A DNA stretch of 64,000 nucleotides from Glaciecola siphonariae (GCF_042652645.1 NZ_JBHSGU010000005.1:372001-436000), one strand, 5' to 3'. Counted from the first letter of the stretch, positions 35,062 to 44,500 are shown. The notes: generated from the letters alone by a model not told the origin. Program-made: numbers and translations.

Positions 35062-36887
35062 TAATCAATATCCTCTAGGCTTAATGACCCTGATGCGGGG
35101 GCAAAAGTGTTGGCCCCGAGTGAGCTTTGCACAAGTGACTCTGCGCCTATTTGATGCGTTTCTGTTGATTTTTGTGCAGCAACAAGGCCATTATCGCTGA
35201 CTAGCTCTACCAGCTTGAGCACCTCATCGAGACTGGTAATACCCTCAACAGCGTAGTCAAGGGCCGCAAGCGCAAGAGGTTTGTAGCCTTCAGACAAATG
35301 TGCCTGTTTACTAAATTCGGTGGTGTCTGCAACTTTAAGTGCATTCATCATGGGCTCGTTCATTTCAAGCAATTCGAACACACCTATGCGGCCTTTGTAG
35401 CCGGTGTAATTGCATGATTGACAGCCCCCTGCGTGCTTAAAGTCAGCGTGCGCTAGCTCCTCGTTTATTTGTGAGAGCCAAACGCGATGTTCCGATATTG
35501 CCGGCGCAGTTTGCGCGCATCTATCGCATAATTTGCGCACCAAACGCTGCGCGACAATGCCTTTTAAAGAGCTTGCGACTAGGTAACCCGGAGCGCCCAT
35601 GTCAATAAGCCGGATGGCGCTACTAATGGCGTCGTTTGTATGCAAGGTAGACAGCACTAAATGGCCGGTTAATGCCCCGCGCAGGCCAATCTCTACGGTT
35701 TCTTGGTCGCGCATTTCACCCACCATCAAAATATCTGGGTCTTGACGTAAAGTCGTGCGCAATACACTGGCAAAAGTTAAGTTAATTTTGCTGTTAACCT
35801 GCACTTGGTTAATCCGTGGAAGTCTGTATTCTACTGGGTCTTCAACGGTGATGATTTTAGTCTCAGGTTGATTGAGCTCATTAAGAGAGCCGTATAAGGT
35901 GGTGGTTTTACCTGAACCTGTGGGCCCTGTTACAAGCAACATGCCGTGTGGACGACTGAGTAAATGCCGAAATCTTTTCATTAAACCAGCCGGCATCCCG
36001 GTTTGTTCTAACGACAAGATACCCTCTGACTGGTCTAACAAACGCAATACCACCGACTCCCCATACTGGATAGGCATGGTTGATACCCGCACGTCGATAT
36101 CACGCTGTTTTACTTTTATATGTGTGCGCCCGTCTTGCGGTAAGCGTTTTTCAGAAATATCTAAGCCCGACATGAGCTTAAGGCGCAAAACGAGTGCCGC
36201 AGCAATATTGTTTTGCGGGATGATGTTTTCTTGTAGTACGCCGTCTACGCGCTGCCTAATGCGAAGCTGATTTTCGCCAGGTTCAATGTGAATATCAGAG
36301 GCCTTGGCCATAACGGCATCTTCAAAAATAGACTGCAACAGCTTAGCTACCAAGTTGTCTTCGTCATCGTCCATCGTGCCGCCGAGTTGAAACTCAACGT
36401 CGTCGGTATACTCGTCAGCTAGCTCGGTAGCAAAAGAGGCGATTTCTTCTGTTTTGCGGTAAAACGTTTCGTAAGCTGCAAACAGCTGTGTTTCGCTTAC
36501 CACCGCTAAATCAATTGGCTTGGGCAATTTAGCACTTAACTCATCCACCGCATTGATGTCGGCAGGGTCGGTCATTGCCACAAGTAGGCGTTCGCCTAAA
36601 TCATCTATAACCAAAGCACGGTAACGACGTGCCTGAATTTCTGGCAGCAAACGCACTGCGTTTTGATTCACCCGATAATCGTTAATATCTATCGCAGGTA
36701 CGTTTAAGTGTTTCGACAGCAGTTGCAAGAGCTGCTGCTCGGTAACGAGGTTCATTGCTATGAGCGTCGCACCGAGTTTACGCCCACTTTTGCGCTGTTC
36801 AGCGAGGGCGCTTTGTAGCTGCGAATCATCAATTAGCTCGTTTTGAACTAAGAGGTCACCTAAGCGAACTTTGATTCTTTGTACCAT
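35061..36887 (-). CDS. mshE: MSHA extension ATPase MshE, with c-di-GMP-binding motif
   Basis: 608 residues. The N terminus carries the two-part MshEN motif: Arg8-Leu9-Gly10 with LLVQ and QLQSAL plus Gln31, then KLGATLI and a second leucine ladder to about 60; this motif binds cyclic di-GMP in the Vibrio protein. The ATPase part has Walker A GPTGSGKTTTLYG near 325, DPDILMVGEMRD, TGHLVLSTLHTND, and the zinc cysteines CDRC and CQSCNYTGYKG. It powers pilus extension. It lies between mshN and mshG and overlaps both. Confidence 0.96.
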   Translation of the reverse strand: MVQRIKVRLGDLLVQNELIDDSQLQSALAEQRKSGRKLGATLIAMNLVTEQQLLQLLSKHLNVPAIDINDYRVNQNAVRLLPEIQARRYRALVIDDLGERLLVAMTDPADINAVDELSAKLPKPIDLAVVSETQLFAAYETFYRKTEEIASFATELADEYTDDVEFQLGGTMDDDEDNLVAKLLQSIFEDAVMAKASDIHIEPGENQLRIRQRVDGVLQENIIPQNNIAAALVLRLKLMSGLDISEKRLPQDGRTHIKVKQRDIDVRVSTMPIQYGESVVLRLLDQSEGILSLEQTGMPAGLMKRFRHLLSRPHGMLLVTGPTGSGKTTTLYGSLNELNQPETKIITVEDPVEYRLPRINQVQVNSKINLTFASVLRTTLRQDPDILMVGEMRDQETVEIGLRGALTGHLVLSTLHTNDAISSAIRLIDMGAPGYLVASSLKGIVAQRLVRKLCDRCAQTAPAISEHRVWLSQINEELAHADFKHAGGCQSCNYTGYKGRIGVFELLEMNEPMMNALKVADTTEFSKQAHLSEGYKPLALAALDYAVEGITSLDEVLKLVELVSDNGLVAAQKSTETHQIGAESLVQSSLGANTFAPASGSLSLEDID

Positions 36888-38041
36888 TAACTTTGCCTCG
36901 CTAAAATTGCAATTCGCTGCTCAACAAACTCTCCAACCTGCGCGGGAAGTTGATTCAAGCCCTTTACTCGTTGATAAGACGCAAGCGCTTGCTCACCGCG
37001 ATTAAGTTTGTCTTGGCTAACGCCTAAACCGAGCCACCATTTGGCGTTATTTGGCTCTCGAGACACCAATAGTTTGTAGTCTTGATAGGCAAACTCATAC
37101 TGACTTAGCCTTTCTGCCAAAGCCGCTCTAAAGCTGATTAACTCAATATTGGCGAGCGCTGGATAGGGATGACCGGCAAGAGCGGCATGTGCATCCTCAA
37201 AATCGCCGGTTTTAAAGGCCACGCGGGCCAGCATAATGCGCATCGCGTTGTCGGCAGGTGTTACGCGTAAACCGGCTTGTAAAAGCTGGCGAGCCTGCTC
37301 GTAACGAGCGCTTGAAAATAACAATGATGCAAGCTGCTTGCGCGCGCGCACATCCTCTGGATACGACTCAATCAAATTGGTAAGAGATTGAATTGCGCTC
37401 GGTGCATCGTTGTTGTTAAGCGCAATGCGGGCCTGTTCTCGTAAAGACGATATGCGTCCTTGCGACCCATTACTTGGCGCAACACTAAAGCTTGATTTTG
37501 CAGATGCTTCATCTTGTTTAGCCAATGAATTGGCTTTGCTGTTTTCTGAGGCGGCGTTTTGCGGCGATTTATTACTTGGTGCAATAGTATTCGATGCAAT
37601 GATATTCGGTGTACTGGTACTGGATTGACTGGTATTGGCTAGACTGGTCTTGCTTTGTTCTGTGCGGGTTGTTTCAGCTTTAACTGCATCAACTGCATCG
37701 GCAGGTGGCAGCTCTTGTGCATGGCTAGCCATTGATGCGCCAGCTACAGAAGATGCAGGCGCAGAAGATGCTGGTGCAGATGCTGGTGTAGATGCAAGCG
37801 GCAAAGATGAATCCGGCGCAGAAGGGCTTGATGCAGATACGCGCGCTTCGGTAGCATCGCCATTGCTTGGTGTCTTCCAATCGTATTGGCTAAGTAAAAT
37901 CGCCGTTGAAATCACGCATACTGAGGCCAAGAGCATCCAAGGTTTGAGGCCTTGTTTTTCTTGGGGGATATAGTCTGCGCCTTGCCCTGCACGGGTTTTA
38001 CGGGTCTCTAGGTCCTGCAGCATCTTATTTACCACACTCAT
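36887..38041 (-). CDS. mshN: MSHA biogenesis protein MshN, TPR protein
   Basis: 384 residues. One membrane helix at about 33-50 (PWMLLASVCVISTAILLSQY) is followed by a long Ala/Ser/Pro-rich linker (about 60-190) that is low in complexity, then TPR-like repeats from about 200 to the end (ARIALNNNDAPSAIQSL, YPEDVRARKQLASLLF, TPADNAMRIMLARVAF). It is probably a periplasmic scaffold linking MshM and the rest of the machine. It overlaps mshM by four bases. Confidence 0.88.
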   Translation of the reverse strand: MSVVNKMLQDLETRKTRAGQGADYIPQEKQGLKPWMLLASVCVISTAILLSQYDWKTPSNGDATEARVSASSPSAPDSSLPLASTPASAPASSAPASSVAGASMASHAQELPPADAVDAVKAETTRTEQSKTSLANTSQSSTSTPNIIASNTIAPSNKSPQNAASENSKANSLAKQDEASAKSSFSVAPSNGSQGRISSLREQARIALNNNDAPSAIQSLTNLIESYPEDVRARKQLASLLFSSARYEQARQLLQAGLRVTPADNAMRIMLARVAFKTGDFEDAHAALAGHPYPALANIELISFRAALAERLSQYEFAYQDYKLLVSREPNNAKWWLGLGVSQDKLNRGEQALASYQRVKGLNQLPAQVGEFVEQRIAILARQS

Positions 38042-38988
38042 TGACGAGTCTCCTGTACCTGACTCGCCAGCGGCGCTTCGGCTTTCGGCGCGAGATCAAA
38101 TTGGCTTAAACCCAAAGATAGCACCAGCACAGCGGCTGCGGGTAACAGCCACGACAACCATCGAGCTCGCGGCACAGCAAAGGCCGCTTCGGTATCTTTG
38201 GCGGCGTATTGAATGTGTTTTTCGGTGATCATATTTGTGCCCTCACCAAAAGCAAGCATGAGCGCCTTATGACACAAAATATTGACGACCCTCGGGGTAC
38301 CCTGGCTCGCCACTTGAAGAGACCGAAATACGCCTTTTTCAAATACTTCACCAGTACTATGACCAGCAACACGCATTCGGTGGCGTACATACTGCTCCAT
38401 CTGATGGGTGTCCATTTGCTGCAAATTATACGAAAACGTAATGCGCTGACGCAGTTGCCGTAATTCGGGGCGCGCAATCTTTTCATTTAGCTCTGGCTGA
38501 CCAAATAACACAACCTGCATCAGCTTTTGCGATTCGGTCTCTAGGTTGGTCATGAGCCTGAGCGCTTCAATGCTCTCGTCTGGCAAGGCTTGCGCTTCGT
38601 CAATAATGAGCACCGCGCTGCGATTACTTTTACGAATTTCAATCAGCCGTTTTTGAATACGCTGGGTAAATTCTTGTTGGTCGCCGCCTTCACTTAGCTC
38701 AACGTTAAGCTCAGAGGCTACCGCCTTTCTAAGCTCAATGGGCGACAAATATGGATTTGGAATATAAGCACTTACAAAGCTTTTATCGAGCTCGTTTAGA
38801 AGCTTTCGGCAAATCAGTGTTTTACCTGTACCCACCTCACCGGTGACTTTAATAAACCCTTCTCCGGCTTTTAAAGCAGTGGTTAACACTTCAATGGCCT
38901 CTTTATGACTAGGCAAGCCAAAAAAGTATTGCGTGTTAGGCGTTAAAGTAAACGGTAATTCGCGAATGCCAAAATGGTACAAATACAT
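38038..38988 (-). CDS. mshM: MSHA biogenesis AAA ATPase MshM (ExeA-like)
   Basis: 316 residues. Walker A GEVGTGKT is at 50-57 and Walker B SAVLIIDEAQ near 128. A sensor region (TPRVVNILCHKALM) follows. A single membrane helix is at about 288-306 near the C terminus. It is a relative of ExeA/GspA, which helps place the secretin in the cell wall; MshM likely assists MshL in the same way. mshL lies four bases upstream. Confidence 0.92.
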   Translation of the reverse strand: MYLYHFGIRELPFTLTPNTQYFFGLPSHKEAIEVLTTALKAGEGFIKVTGEVGTGKTLICRKLLNELDKSFVSAYIPNPYLSPIELRKAVASELNVELSEGGDQQEFTQRIQKRLIEIRKSNRSAVLIIDEAQALPDESIEALRLMTNLETESQKLMQVVLFGQPELNEKIARPELRQLRQRITFSYNLQQMDTHQMEQYVRHRMRVAGHSTGEVFEKGVFRSLQVASQGTPRVVNILCHKALMLAFGEGTNMITEKHIQYAAKDTEAAFAVPRARWLSWLLPAAAVLVLSLGLSQFDLAPKAEAPLASQVQETRQ

Positions 38989-38992
38989 TGCA

Positions 38993-40669
38993 TTACTCCA
39001 CGTATAACCAATCGGCCATCGTCGCTCTGCTCTGCTCGAGCTGCTGTTTCCAAGTGTTTTTATCTACCACTGTTGGCTTTAATAAAATAATCAGCTCTTT
39101 TTTCACCTCACGTTCACGCTTGTTTTTAAAGAGATTACCTAAACCTGGTATGTCGCCTAAAATCGGGGTTTTACTTTCAACCGTGCTTTTTACCGTTTGC
39201 ATCAAACCGCCAATCACCACGACTTCTCCTGAATGAGCACGAATGATGGTATCCGACTCACGGATAGTGCTTTGTGCCAGCGGCAGAATGATTTGCTCTT
39301 CGTTGAGCGTAACGATTTTTTCTTGCTCTTCGGTCTCAATCACTGACGGGTGGATGTGCAGTAAAATCGTGCCTTTTTCATCAATTTGAGGTGTTACATC
39401 AAGGGCAATCCCCGAGAAGAAGGGTGTTAATTCAATGTCGGGCACAACCGACGTCGCCGCTGCAGTAATGGTATTTTGGCTCGATATGTCGGTCACAAAA
39501 TACTCATCATCACCGACTTTGATCACCGCTTTTTGATTATTAATCGCCGTTACCCGCGGGCTCGACAAGACCTGCACATTCCCCTGCGTTGACAGCAAAT
39601 CTACAACGCCACCGAAGTCTTCATTCAAAAAGGCAAGGCTTGTAATTCCGCCAATGCCTGCGGTAATTGAATTGCCAAGGGCCGCTGCCGTGTTTGAGAA
39701 GGTAATATCGGTGCTGCCAATATTCGATACGATTTGATTCCAGTTAATACCCTGTTGATACTCGTCAGAAAGCTCCACTTCTAAAATGCGCGCTTCAATC
39801 ACGACTTGGCGAGTGAGACTGTCTTCGGTATCTGACAAAAACGAACGGATTGTTTTCAGCTCATCGGGATAAGCACGCACGCTGACCAAACCAGCCTGCG
39901 GCGATACAATAATAGTGCGCCCTTCAGCGGCATCACCGCCTAACATTGCGCGCAATCCTTCTTCCAAGCTTTCCCAAAAATTCGTTTCGCTGCTCGTGCT
40001 TATGCTAGTGCCGTTGCCAGAGCCTGCCAGGCCTGTACCTGAGCCATTGTTTCCGTTTAAACCAAGTGCTCCGTTAAAGCCATTTTGCTGTTGACCGCCC
40101 TGCTGATTGTTACCGCCACCTTGAGACACCCCTCCTGAGATAATACTGGTTTGTGTATTGCCATCTCGTTGCATTAAGAGGTAGTTAACAGCAAAGGTTT
40201 CGGTGCGCATACCGTTTGGCATAACGCGATAAATCGTGCCCTTTTTCTCGATATGATACCCGTACAGATCAGACACTAAACTAAAGATGTTATCTAAGGA
40301 AACCTGCTTTAAGTCCAAAGAAATACTGCCGGTAATATCCGGATGAACAGCAACCGAATATGGCGTATCTTTCACGAGGCCTGAAAAAAAGCTTGCCGCG
40401 TCAACCGCGCGAGCATTGATGTCGTACTTTTCTTCGGCAATGAGGTCGGTACCCGCAGTGCTTTGTAGTGGGTCCATTAATGTTTGCGACACCGATTCGG
40501 GCAAGGTAGTTAAGGCTTTAAGAGCATCCGGCTCTGCGGCAAAGTCTTTTAATGCCACTTCGTTGGCTAAATATTGCTCAACATGACTGGGCTCGCTGCT
40601 TGCACAGCCAAATAATAAAGAGCTGCTAATCGCGCCCGCGACTGCTAGTTGTATGGTTCGCTTTTTCAT
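38993..40669 (-). CDS. mshL: MSHA secretin MshL, outer-membrane lipoprotein channel
   Basis: 558 residues. A lipobox LFGC with Cys22 marks a lipoprotein. A STN/secretin N domain lies at about 95-165. A Gly/Asn/Gln-rich linker covers about 180-225. The secretin core from about 290 to the end holds VQVLSSPRVTAINNQKAVIKVG and the closing VVIGGLMQ motif. Secretins form the outer-membrane gate through which the pilus passes. Overlaps mshK by four bases. Confidence 0.95.
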   Translation of the reverse strand: MKKRTIQLAVAGAISSSLLFGCASSEPSHVEQYLANEVALKDFAAEPDALKALTTLPESVSQTLMDPLQSTAGTDLIAEEKYDINARAVDAASFFSGLVKDTPYSVAVHPDITGSISLDLKQVSLDNIFSLVSDLYGYHIEKKGTIYRVMPNGMRTETFAVNYLLMQRDGNTQTSIISGGVSQGGGNNQQGGQQQNGFNGALGLNGNNGSGTGLAGSGNGTSISTSSETNFWESLEEGLRAMLGGDAAEGRTIIVSPQAGLVSVRAYPDELKTIRSFLSDTEDSLTRQVVIEARILEVELSDEYQQGINWNQIVSNIGSTDITFSNTAAALGNSITAGIGGITSLAFLNEDFGGVVDLLSTQGNVQVLSSPRVTAINNQKAVIKVGDDEYFVTDISSQNTITAAATSVVPDIELTPFFSGIALDVTPQIDEKGTILLHIHPSVIETEEQEKIVTLNEEQIILPLAQSTIRESDTIIRAHSGEVVVIGGLMQTVKSTVESKTPILGDIPGLGNLFKNKREREVKKELIILLKPTVVDKNTWKQQLEQSRATMADWLYVE

Positions 40670-41007
40670 TTTACCACCTGCTTGCTCATACCCGCGTTGT
40701 TTTGCACCTGCAGTACAATGTCGTTTGCGCTGCTCGTTAGGTCGCTTAAGGTCACGTTTGAAGCTTCAATGCCCGAGACCTTCATGCCTAAAATTTCGTC
40801 ACCTTGTTTTAGCACTTGGCCGTTGACTACTGCATAGCGCCTGTCGTTACGCGTAAAAATCGCGCTCACGTTAAACGGTGCGTTTACTTTTTGCAGCGGC
40901 GTAAGCTGCTGCGCGATAACACTAGGCGGTCTTGTAGGGTCTTGTTGTGCAAATGCGAGCATCGTCAAACTACTCAAAGCGCCCAAAATAAAAAGTTTAA
41001 TTAACAC
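40666..41007 (-). CDS. mshK: MSHA biogenesis protein MshK (PilP-like)
   Basis: About 113 residues from a GTG at 41007. No ATG lies at a sensible place: the frame is open to 41046 but that overlaps mshJ by 50 bases. GAGG lies six bases before a TTG at 41010 and nine before the GTG, so either may be used. A hydrophobic signal (KLFILGALSSLTMLAFA) leads to QDPTRPP, then a small beta domain (GDEILGMKVSGIEASNV), the pattern of PilP/GspC-type alignment proteins that contact the secretin. Confidence 0.8.
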   Translation of the reverse strand: MLIKLFILGALSSLTMLAFAQQDPTRPPSVIAQQLTPLQKVNAPFNVSAIFTRNDRRYAVVNGQVLKQGDEILGMKVSGIEASNVTLSDLTSSANDIVLQVQNNAGMSKQVVK

Positions 41008-41674
41008 CAATAAATGCCTCGCTAGTACTAAGAGTAAACACCTCAAGCTGGGTCGTCGCCAGCGGATGAGAGTGCACGTCGTAATGTAAATATTTCCAAT
41101 AAAGCTGCCATTTCAAGGTTTCTGCATCGGCAAAAAAGTCGCGCGTCGCAAAGTAATCACCTTGAAACGTAATGTGTATGCCCTGACGATATAGCTGAAC
41201 CGCACCTTGCTCACTTTGATCAGTGAACACTCTCGTTGGGGGAATCGACTCCATTTTTATTAACTTGAGACCTTCAGCCCGCTCAAACAAGTGCTCAAGT
41301 AAAAGCGGCATGGCTTTGGGCGACACCAAATGCACCAACTCTGAATCAAACGAGGCTTGGATATTTTCAAGCTGCGATTCGAGCGCGCTAATTTGACGCT
41401 TTACTGCCGCATCGGGGTCTTTTTGCACCTCCGACATGAGCTCAGCACTGGTTTGTTGGAGTGTGCTTAACTGCGAACTTTGAGTAATAAAACGCGCCTT
41501 TGCGTTTTTAATGTCTTTGTACATGGGCTCAAGCACAAGAAGAGTAAGCACAAAAATCACCAAAGCAGGAATAGCAATAAAAATTAACCGCTTTTCGCGC
41601 GGCGCGAGGGCTTCAAATTTTTCGCCTACCACAGCCATGCTCGATACATTCTTTGTGGTATTAGTTTGAGGCAT
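40997..41674 (-). CDS. mshJ: MSHA biogenesis protein MshJ (PilO-like)
   Basis: 225 residues. One membrane helix lies at about 28-50 (LIFIAIPALVIFVLTLLVL), followed by a coiled-coil stretch (KARFITQSSQLSTLQQT) and a ferredoxin-like periplasmic domain (QGIHITFQGDYFATRDFF). This is the PilO/GspM layout, which pairs with the PilN-like protein to align inner and outer complexes. Overlaps the upstream mshI2 by 14 bases. Confidence 0.88.
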   Translation of the reverse strand: MPQTNTTKNVSSMAVVGEKFEALAPREKRLIFIAIPALVIFVLTLLVLEPMYKDIKNAKARFITQSSQLSTLQQTSAELMSEVQKDPDAAVKRQISALESQLENIQASFDSELVHLVSPKAMPLLLEHLFERAEGLKLIKMESIPPTRVFTDQSEQGAVQLYRQGIHITFQGDYFATRDFFADAETLKWQLYWKYLHYDVHSHPLATTQLEVFTLSTSEAFIGVN

Positions 41675-42287
41675 TGCTACCTCCGTCTGCGACTAAGACA
41701 TCGTCGGTTTTTTGTGTGCTGGTGAGATGAAAGCTCAATTCGCCGTCTTCTCTGATCAGCAGGGCGTCATCAAACTCTTGGCCGTTAAAAAACTGCGTCT
41801 TACTTAAGTCGCCAATCCACTGCGTAAGCGCCGAAGGCCTAGCTAAGCTGCCGCGGATCACTAGATCGTTTTCATTCACTGTAAACTGGTTTAACCAAAC
41901 ATGGTCAGAATCGGCAGTGGCCAAGGCATTAAATAGCTGAGCGAATGATTTTTGTTTAAGCTCGCCCATGTCTTGTACGCGCATCAGTAAGGTTTCTTGT
42001 GCCGATATTTGCTGCTGAAGCTTGTTTAACTTTGCACCTAAAATAGGGTTATTCACACGGGTTTGCAGCGCCGAGGTAAATTCATCAATATTGCGCTGCT
42101 CTTGCGAAACACGCTGTGCGATATTTTCTACATCGGTTTCTACAGCAGTACGCCAAGAATACAAACCAGCAAATACACCGCCGCAAACAAGCACGCTCAT
42201 AAACACCAGTGCCACTAAATGCTGAGCGGTAACCCATTCAAATCTGGGCCTAAAATCTTGGTGGTATAAATTAATTTTATGCTTCAT
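41661..42287 (-). CDS. MSHA biogenesis protein MshI2 (PilN-like)
   Basis: 208 residues. A short cytoplasmic INLYHQDFRP motif, the PilN signature that docks on the PilM-like protein, precedes one membrane helix at about 26-46. A coiled coil and a ferredoxin-like periplasmic domain (WLNQFTVNENDLVIRGSL) follow. It pairs with MshJ as PilN pairs with PilO. The symbol differs between genomes, so none is given. Overlaps mshI by 11 bases. Confidence 0.85.
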   Translation of the reverse strand: MKHKINLYHQDFRPRFEWVTAQHLVALVFMSVLVCGGVFAGLYSWRTAVETDVENIAQRVSQEQRNIDEFTSALQTRVNNPILGAKLNKLQQQISAQETLLMRVQDMGELKQKSFAQLFNALATADSDHVWLNQFTVNENDLVIRGSLARPSALTQWIGDLSKTQFFNGQEFDDALLIREDGELSFHLTSTQKTDDVLVADGGSNASN

Positions 42288-43230
42288 GGCTTAGCTCCTT
42301 GCCAACAGCGTTTTCAGATGCTTTGGTAAACGCGGCGCCTAAGCAACTAAAGCTGGCCATTTTAAAGTTAAGCTGTTGGCTACACGTGAGCTCTGGCTGC
42401 ATAAGATCGCAAGGAATGCCCATGGTTTCGGCAATCACATTGCACACAAAGGGCATGTGCGCTGTGTCTAGTTTTACGAGAATTTGTTTTACCGGCGCTT
42501 GTCGTAGCTGACTTTCAAAGAAGTCCATAGAGCGCTGAAGCTGCACGGTGAGTGAGTCGATAATGCCCATGTCGAGCTCGGCTTCCGTAAAGCTGCCAAT
42601 ATTTTCAAGACCCTTTAGGCGGCGACTAAAGTAAAGCTGTTTGTTTTTAACGATGTTCAGCACAACGTCTTCACCGTGCTCTTGCACTAAAGTAATAACG
42701 GCATCGTTCGAATCTTGCATCAGCTCAATGGTCGCCAATTCTTCGACGGTAATGCTTTGCAGCACCAAATCAGCGTCAAAAATCTTTTGCGTAAGCTTTT
42801 CAATCTCTTTGCGCGCAATAGCAACGACCATCACTTTGTTTTGACCGGCCACTTGCACCGGCATGTCGGCAAAGTCGTAAACCATCTCGGTGCTACTGCC
42901 AATTGCCTCCTGTAGCGGCCATTTAAGGGCTGCGTGGAGTTCATCTTCTGCCACATCGGGCTTTTCGATTTGATGCACTTTGTACCAATGAGAGGTAAGT
43001 GTGAAGTAGCACGAGGTGCCTTGTAGCTTGTGCGCTTTGACATAATCAGCGAGCCCTTGGGCCCACGTTTGATGCGTAAAGCTCGCGTCAAGAACCCACT
43101 CAATACGGCTGTCTGTTTTTTTCAAAGCACACAGCAATACCTGTTCACCGGTAAAGGCAATACCCACCGAATAAAATTCAGAGGGCTTTCTAAGCTTTTG
43201 TTTTAAATACTGTTTCCAACTAATGCGCAT
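42277..43230 (-). CDS. mshI: MSHA biogenesis protein MshI (PilM-like, actin fold)
   Basis: 317 residues from the ATG at 43230 (MRISWKQYLKQKL); a longer open frame to 43278 is not supported by an RBS. The layout resembles PilM/GspL cytoplasmic actin-like domains: SVGIAFTGEQVLLCAL, VMVVAIARKEIEKLTQKI and a C-terminal SCLGAAF. It anchors the INLY motif of the next gene's product. It is the first gene of the operon. The usual upstream mshH (a GGDEF/EAL-like gene) is absent from this window. Confidence 0.88.
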   Translation of the reverse strand: MRISWKQYLKQKLRKPSEFYSVGIAFTGEQVLLCALKKTDSRIEWVLDASFTHQTWAQGLADYVKAHKLQGTSCYFTLTSHWYKVHQIEKPDVAEDELHAALKWPLQEAIGSSTEMVYDFADMPVQVAGQNKVMVVAIARKEIEKLTQKIFDADLVLQSITVEELATIELMQDSNDAVITLVQEHGEDVVLNIVKNKQLYFSRRLKGLENIGSFTEAELDMGIIDSLTVQLQRSMDFFESQLRQAPVKQILVKLDTAHMPFVCNVIAETMGIPCDLMQPELTCSQQLNFKMASFSCLGAAFTKASENAVGKELSHEA

Positions 43231-43602
43231 AGTTCTCAGTTCTGTTGTATTCGCTTTGCAGGCGATTGAGGTGATCAAGTCTCACGTCAACAAAGCGTCA
43301 ATTTAGCGGTTGCTGTAGGCGTTCATGCAAAAAAAACGCCAATATAGAATCCGCAGCACGAGTTACGTCTCAGTCAGGTTATCGGCAAAAAACGCGATAA
43401 TTAAAGAAAATCATTGAAGAGATAGGGTATTCGCGACGAAAAATCAGGACGCATTAATTTGAATAGCCTGTTGTTTTAAATGAAAAAAGCGAAAAATGAA
43501 AAAAATTTAAGACTTATCTTTTAGTATTTACTCCACATCGCACCTTGCATGCTCTATACTTTGCGGTCAAAATTTCAGCATGTATGTTTAAGGATGGACC
43601 TA
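43231..43602. other. Divergent intergenic region between MSHA operon and roadblock-like pair
   Basis: These 372 bases hold no gene. Both promoters must be here. GGCGTT (43318-43323) and AACGCC (43335-43340) form an inverted repeat around an A-run, close to the mshI side. A -10-like TATACT lies near 43551-43556 on the plus strand, but without a convincing -35 box. The stretch 43470-43540 is AT-rich. I could not recognise a specific regulator site. Confidence 0.5.
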
Positions 43603-43953
43603 ATGGAACCGAATAACAGTGGCGACGGGAAGTTACGCCTAGCAGCTTCGGAGCAAGCCGAAATTGCAAAAATTAAAGCTGACCCAACTACGGTTGGATA
43701 TGCGGTTGTTACCAAGCGTGGCGACGAACTCGAATCTCAAGATTTGTGGGAAGACACCGCCCCAATTATGTCAAACTTAAGCGACATAGCTGACCAAATA
43801 GGTGAAAACCTTGGCGAAGAAAGCCCGTGCCGCCTTATTGTGTCGGAAAGCGTAGATTTTGAACTAACGTCGGTGTTTATGGAAAGCGCGCATGTTATCG
43901 CTTTAAAGCGCAAAACACGCTCTGCCATTGGAGGGACGCGCAATGCAGGTTAA
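43603..43953 (+). CDS. Small protein, possible roadblock/LC7 fold (first of a pair)
   Basis: 116 residues from the ATG at 43603, with AAGGA eight bases upstream; an earlier in-frame ATG at 43594 abuts that site and is less likely. No signal peptide. The pattern of strand-helix-strand (VGYAVVTKRGDELES, a helix through SNLSDIADQIGENLG, CRLIVSE, ELTSVFME, HVIALKRK) resembles roadblock/LC7 proteins, which usually dimerise and regulate small GTPases or motor proteins. This is a fold guess from pattern, not a known match. It overlaps the next gene by 11 bases, so the two are one unit. Confidence 0.6.
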   Translation: MEPNNSGDGKLRLAASEQAEIAKIKADPTTVGYAVVTKRGDELESQDLWEDTAPIMSNLSDIADQIGENLGEESPCRLIVSESVDFELTSVFMESAHVIALKRKTRSAIGGTRNAG

Positions 43954-44497
43954 ACAGATTCTTGATAAAATTTGTGAACAAAACGAGTCTATCTACGGAG
44001 CACTTGTTCGCTCTCATGACCGCACTTTCCACAACTTCTCAGGCATATACGAGATGGTGGATGTTGACAGTATTACCGATATGGCAGAGCAGGCCTTGAT
44101 GCTTACAAAAAGCCTTGAAGCTGGCGATAGTGAGTTTAATTCGGTATTTTTTGAATATGAACAGCACAGTCTTTTTGTGCGACAAATAGACGCTGGCCTG
44201 TTTATTTTGCTCACCGCACCCATGGAGCGAGCGGTATATCGCAAAACCAAAATTGGCGTGAATCTGTTCATTAAAAAACTTTGCAAAGCGCTGAACGAGT
44301 CTCCTCTCAATGAAGATACAGCTAGCAAGGCAGTAAACGGCAGCGAGCCTATAAATGGCAGTGTTGCGACAAACGGCAGTGCCGCTGAGCCCATCATTGC
44401 TGTGCGTGACCAAGCAGGCGCTAAACCTTCGGCAGAACCCACTAGTGAAGAAGAGCCAGCTAAGAAGAAACGATTTTATCGCGGGCAGTTTTACTAA
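43943..44497 (+). CDS. Roadblock/LC7-like protein with tail (second of a pair)
   Basis: 184 residues from the ATG at 43943, preceded by GGAGGG at ideal distance; a TTG at 43928 is in frame but weaker. Residues about 1-125 again suggest a roadblock/LC7 fold: ILDKICEQNESIYGALVRSHD, then ADMAEQAL-like helix and a FVRQIDAGLFILL strand. The C-terminal 55 residues are low complexity with three NGS triplets and end in KKKRFYRGQFY, a basic-aromatic tail that could be a docking peptide. The function is unknown. The location divergent from the MSHA pilus genes suggests, but does not prove, a link to pilus control or polarity. Confidence 0.6.
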   Translation: MQVKQILDKICEQNESIYGALVRSHDRTFHNFSGIYEMVDVDSITDMAEQALMLTKSLEAGDSEFNSVFFEYEQHSLFVRQIDAGLFILLTAPMERAVYRKTKIGVNLFIKKLCKALNESPLNEDTASKAVNGSEPINGSVATNGSAAEPIIAVRDQAGAKPSAEPTSEEEPAKKKRFYRGQFY

Positions 44498-44500
44498 ATA

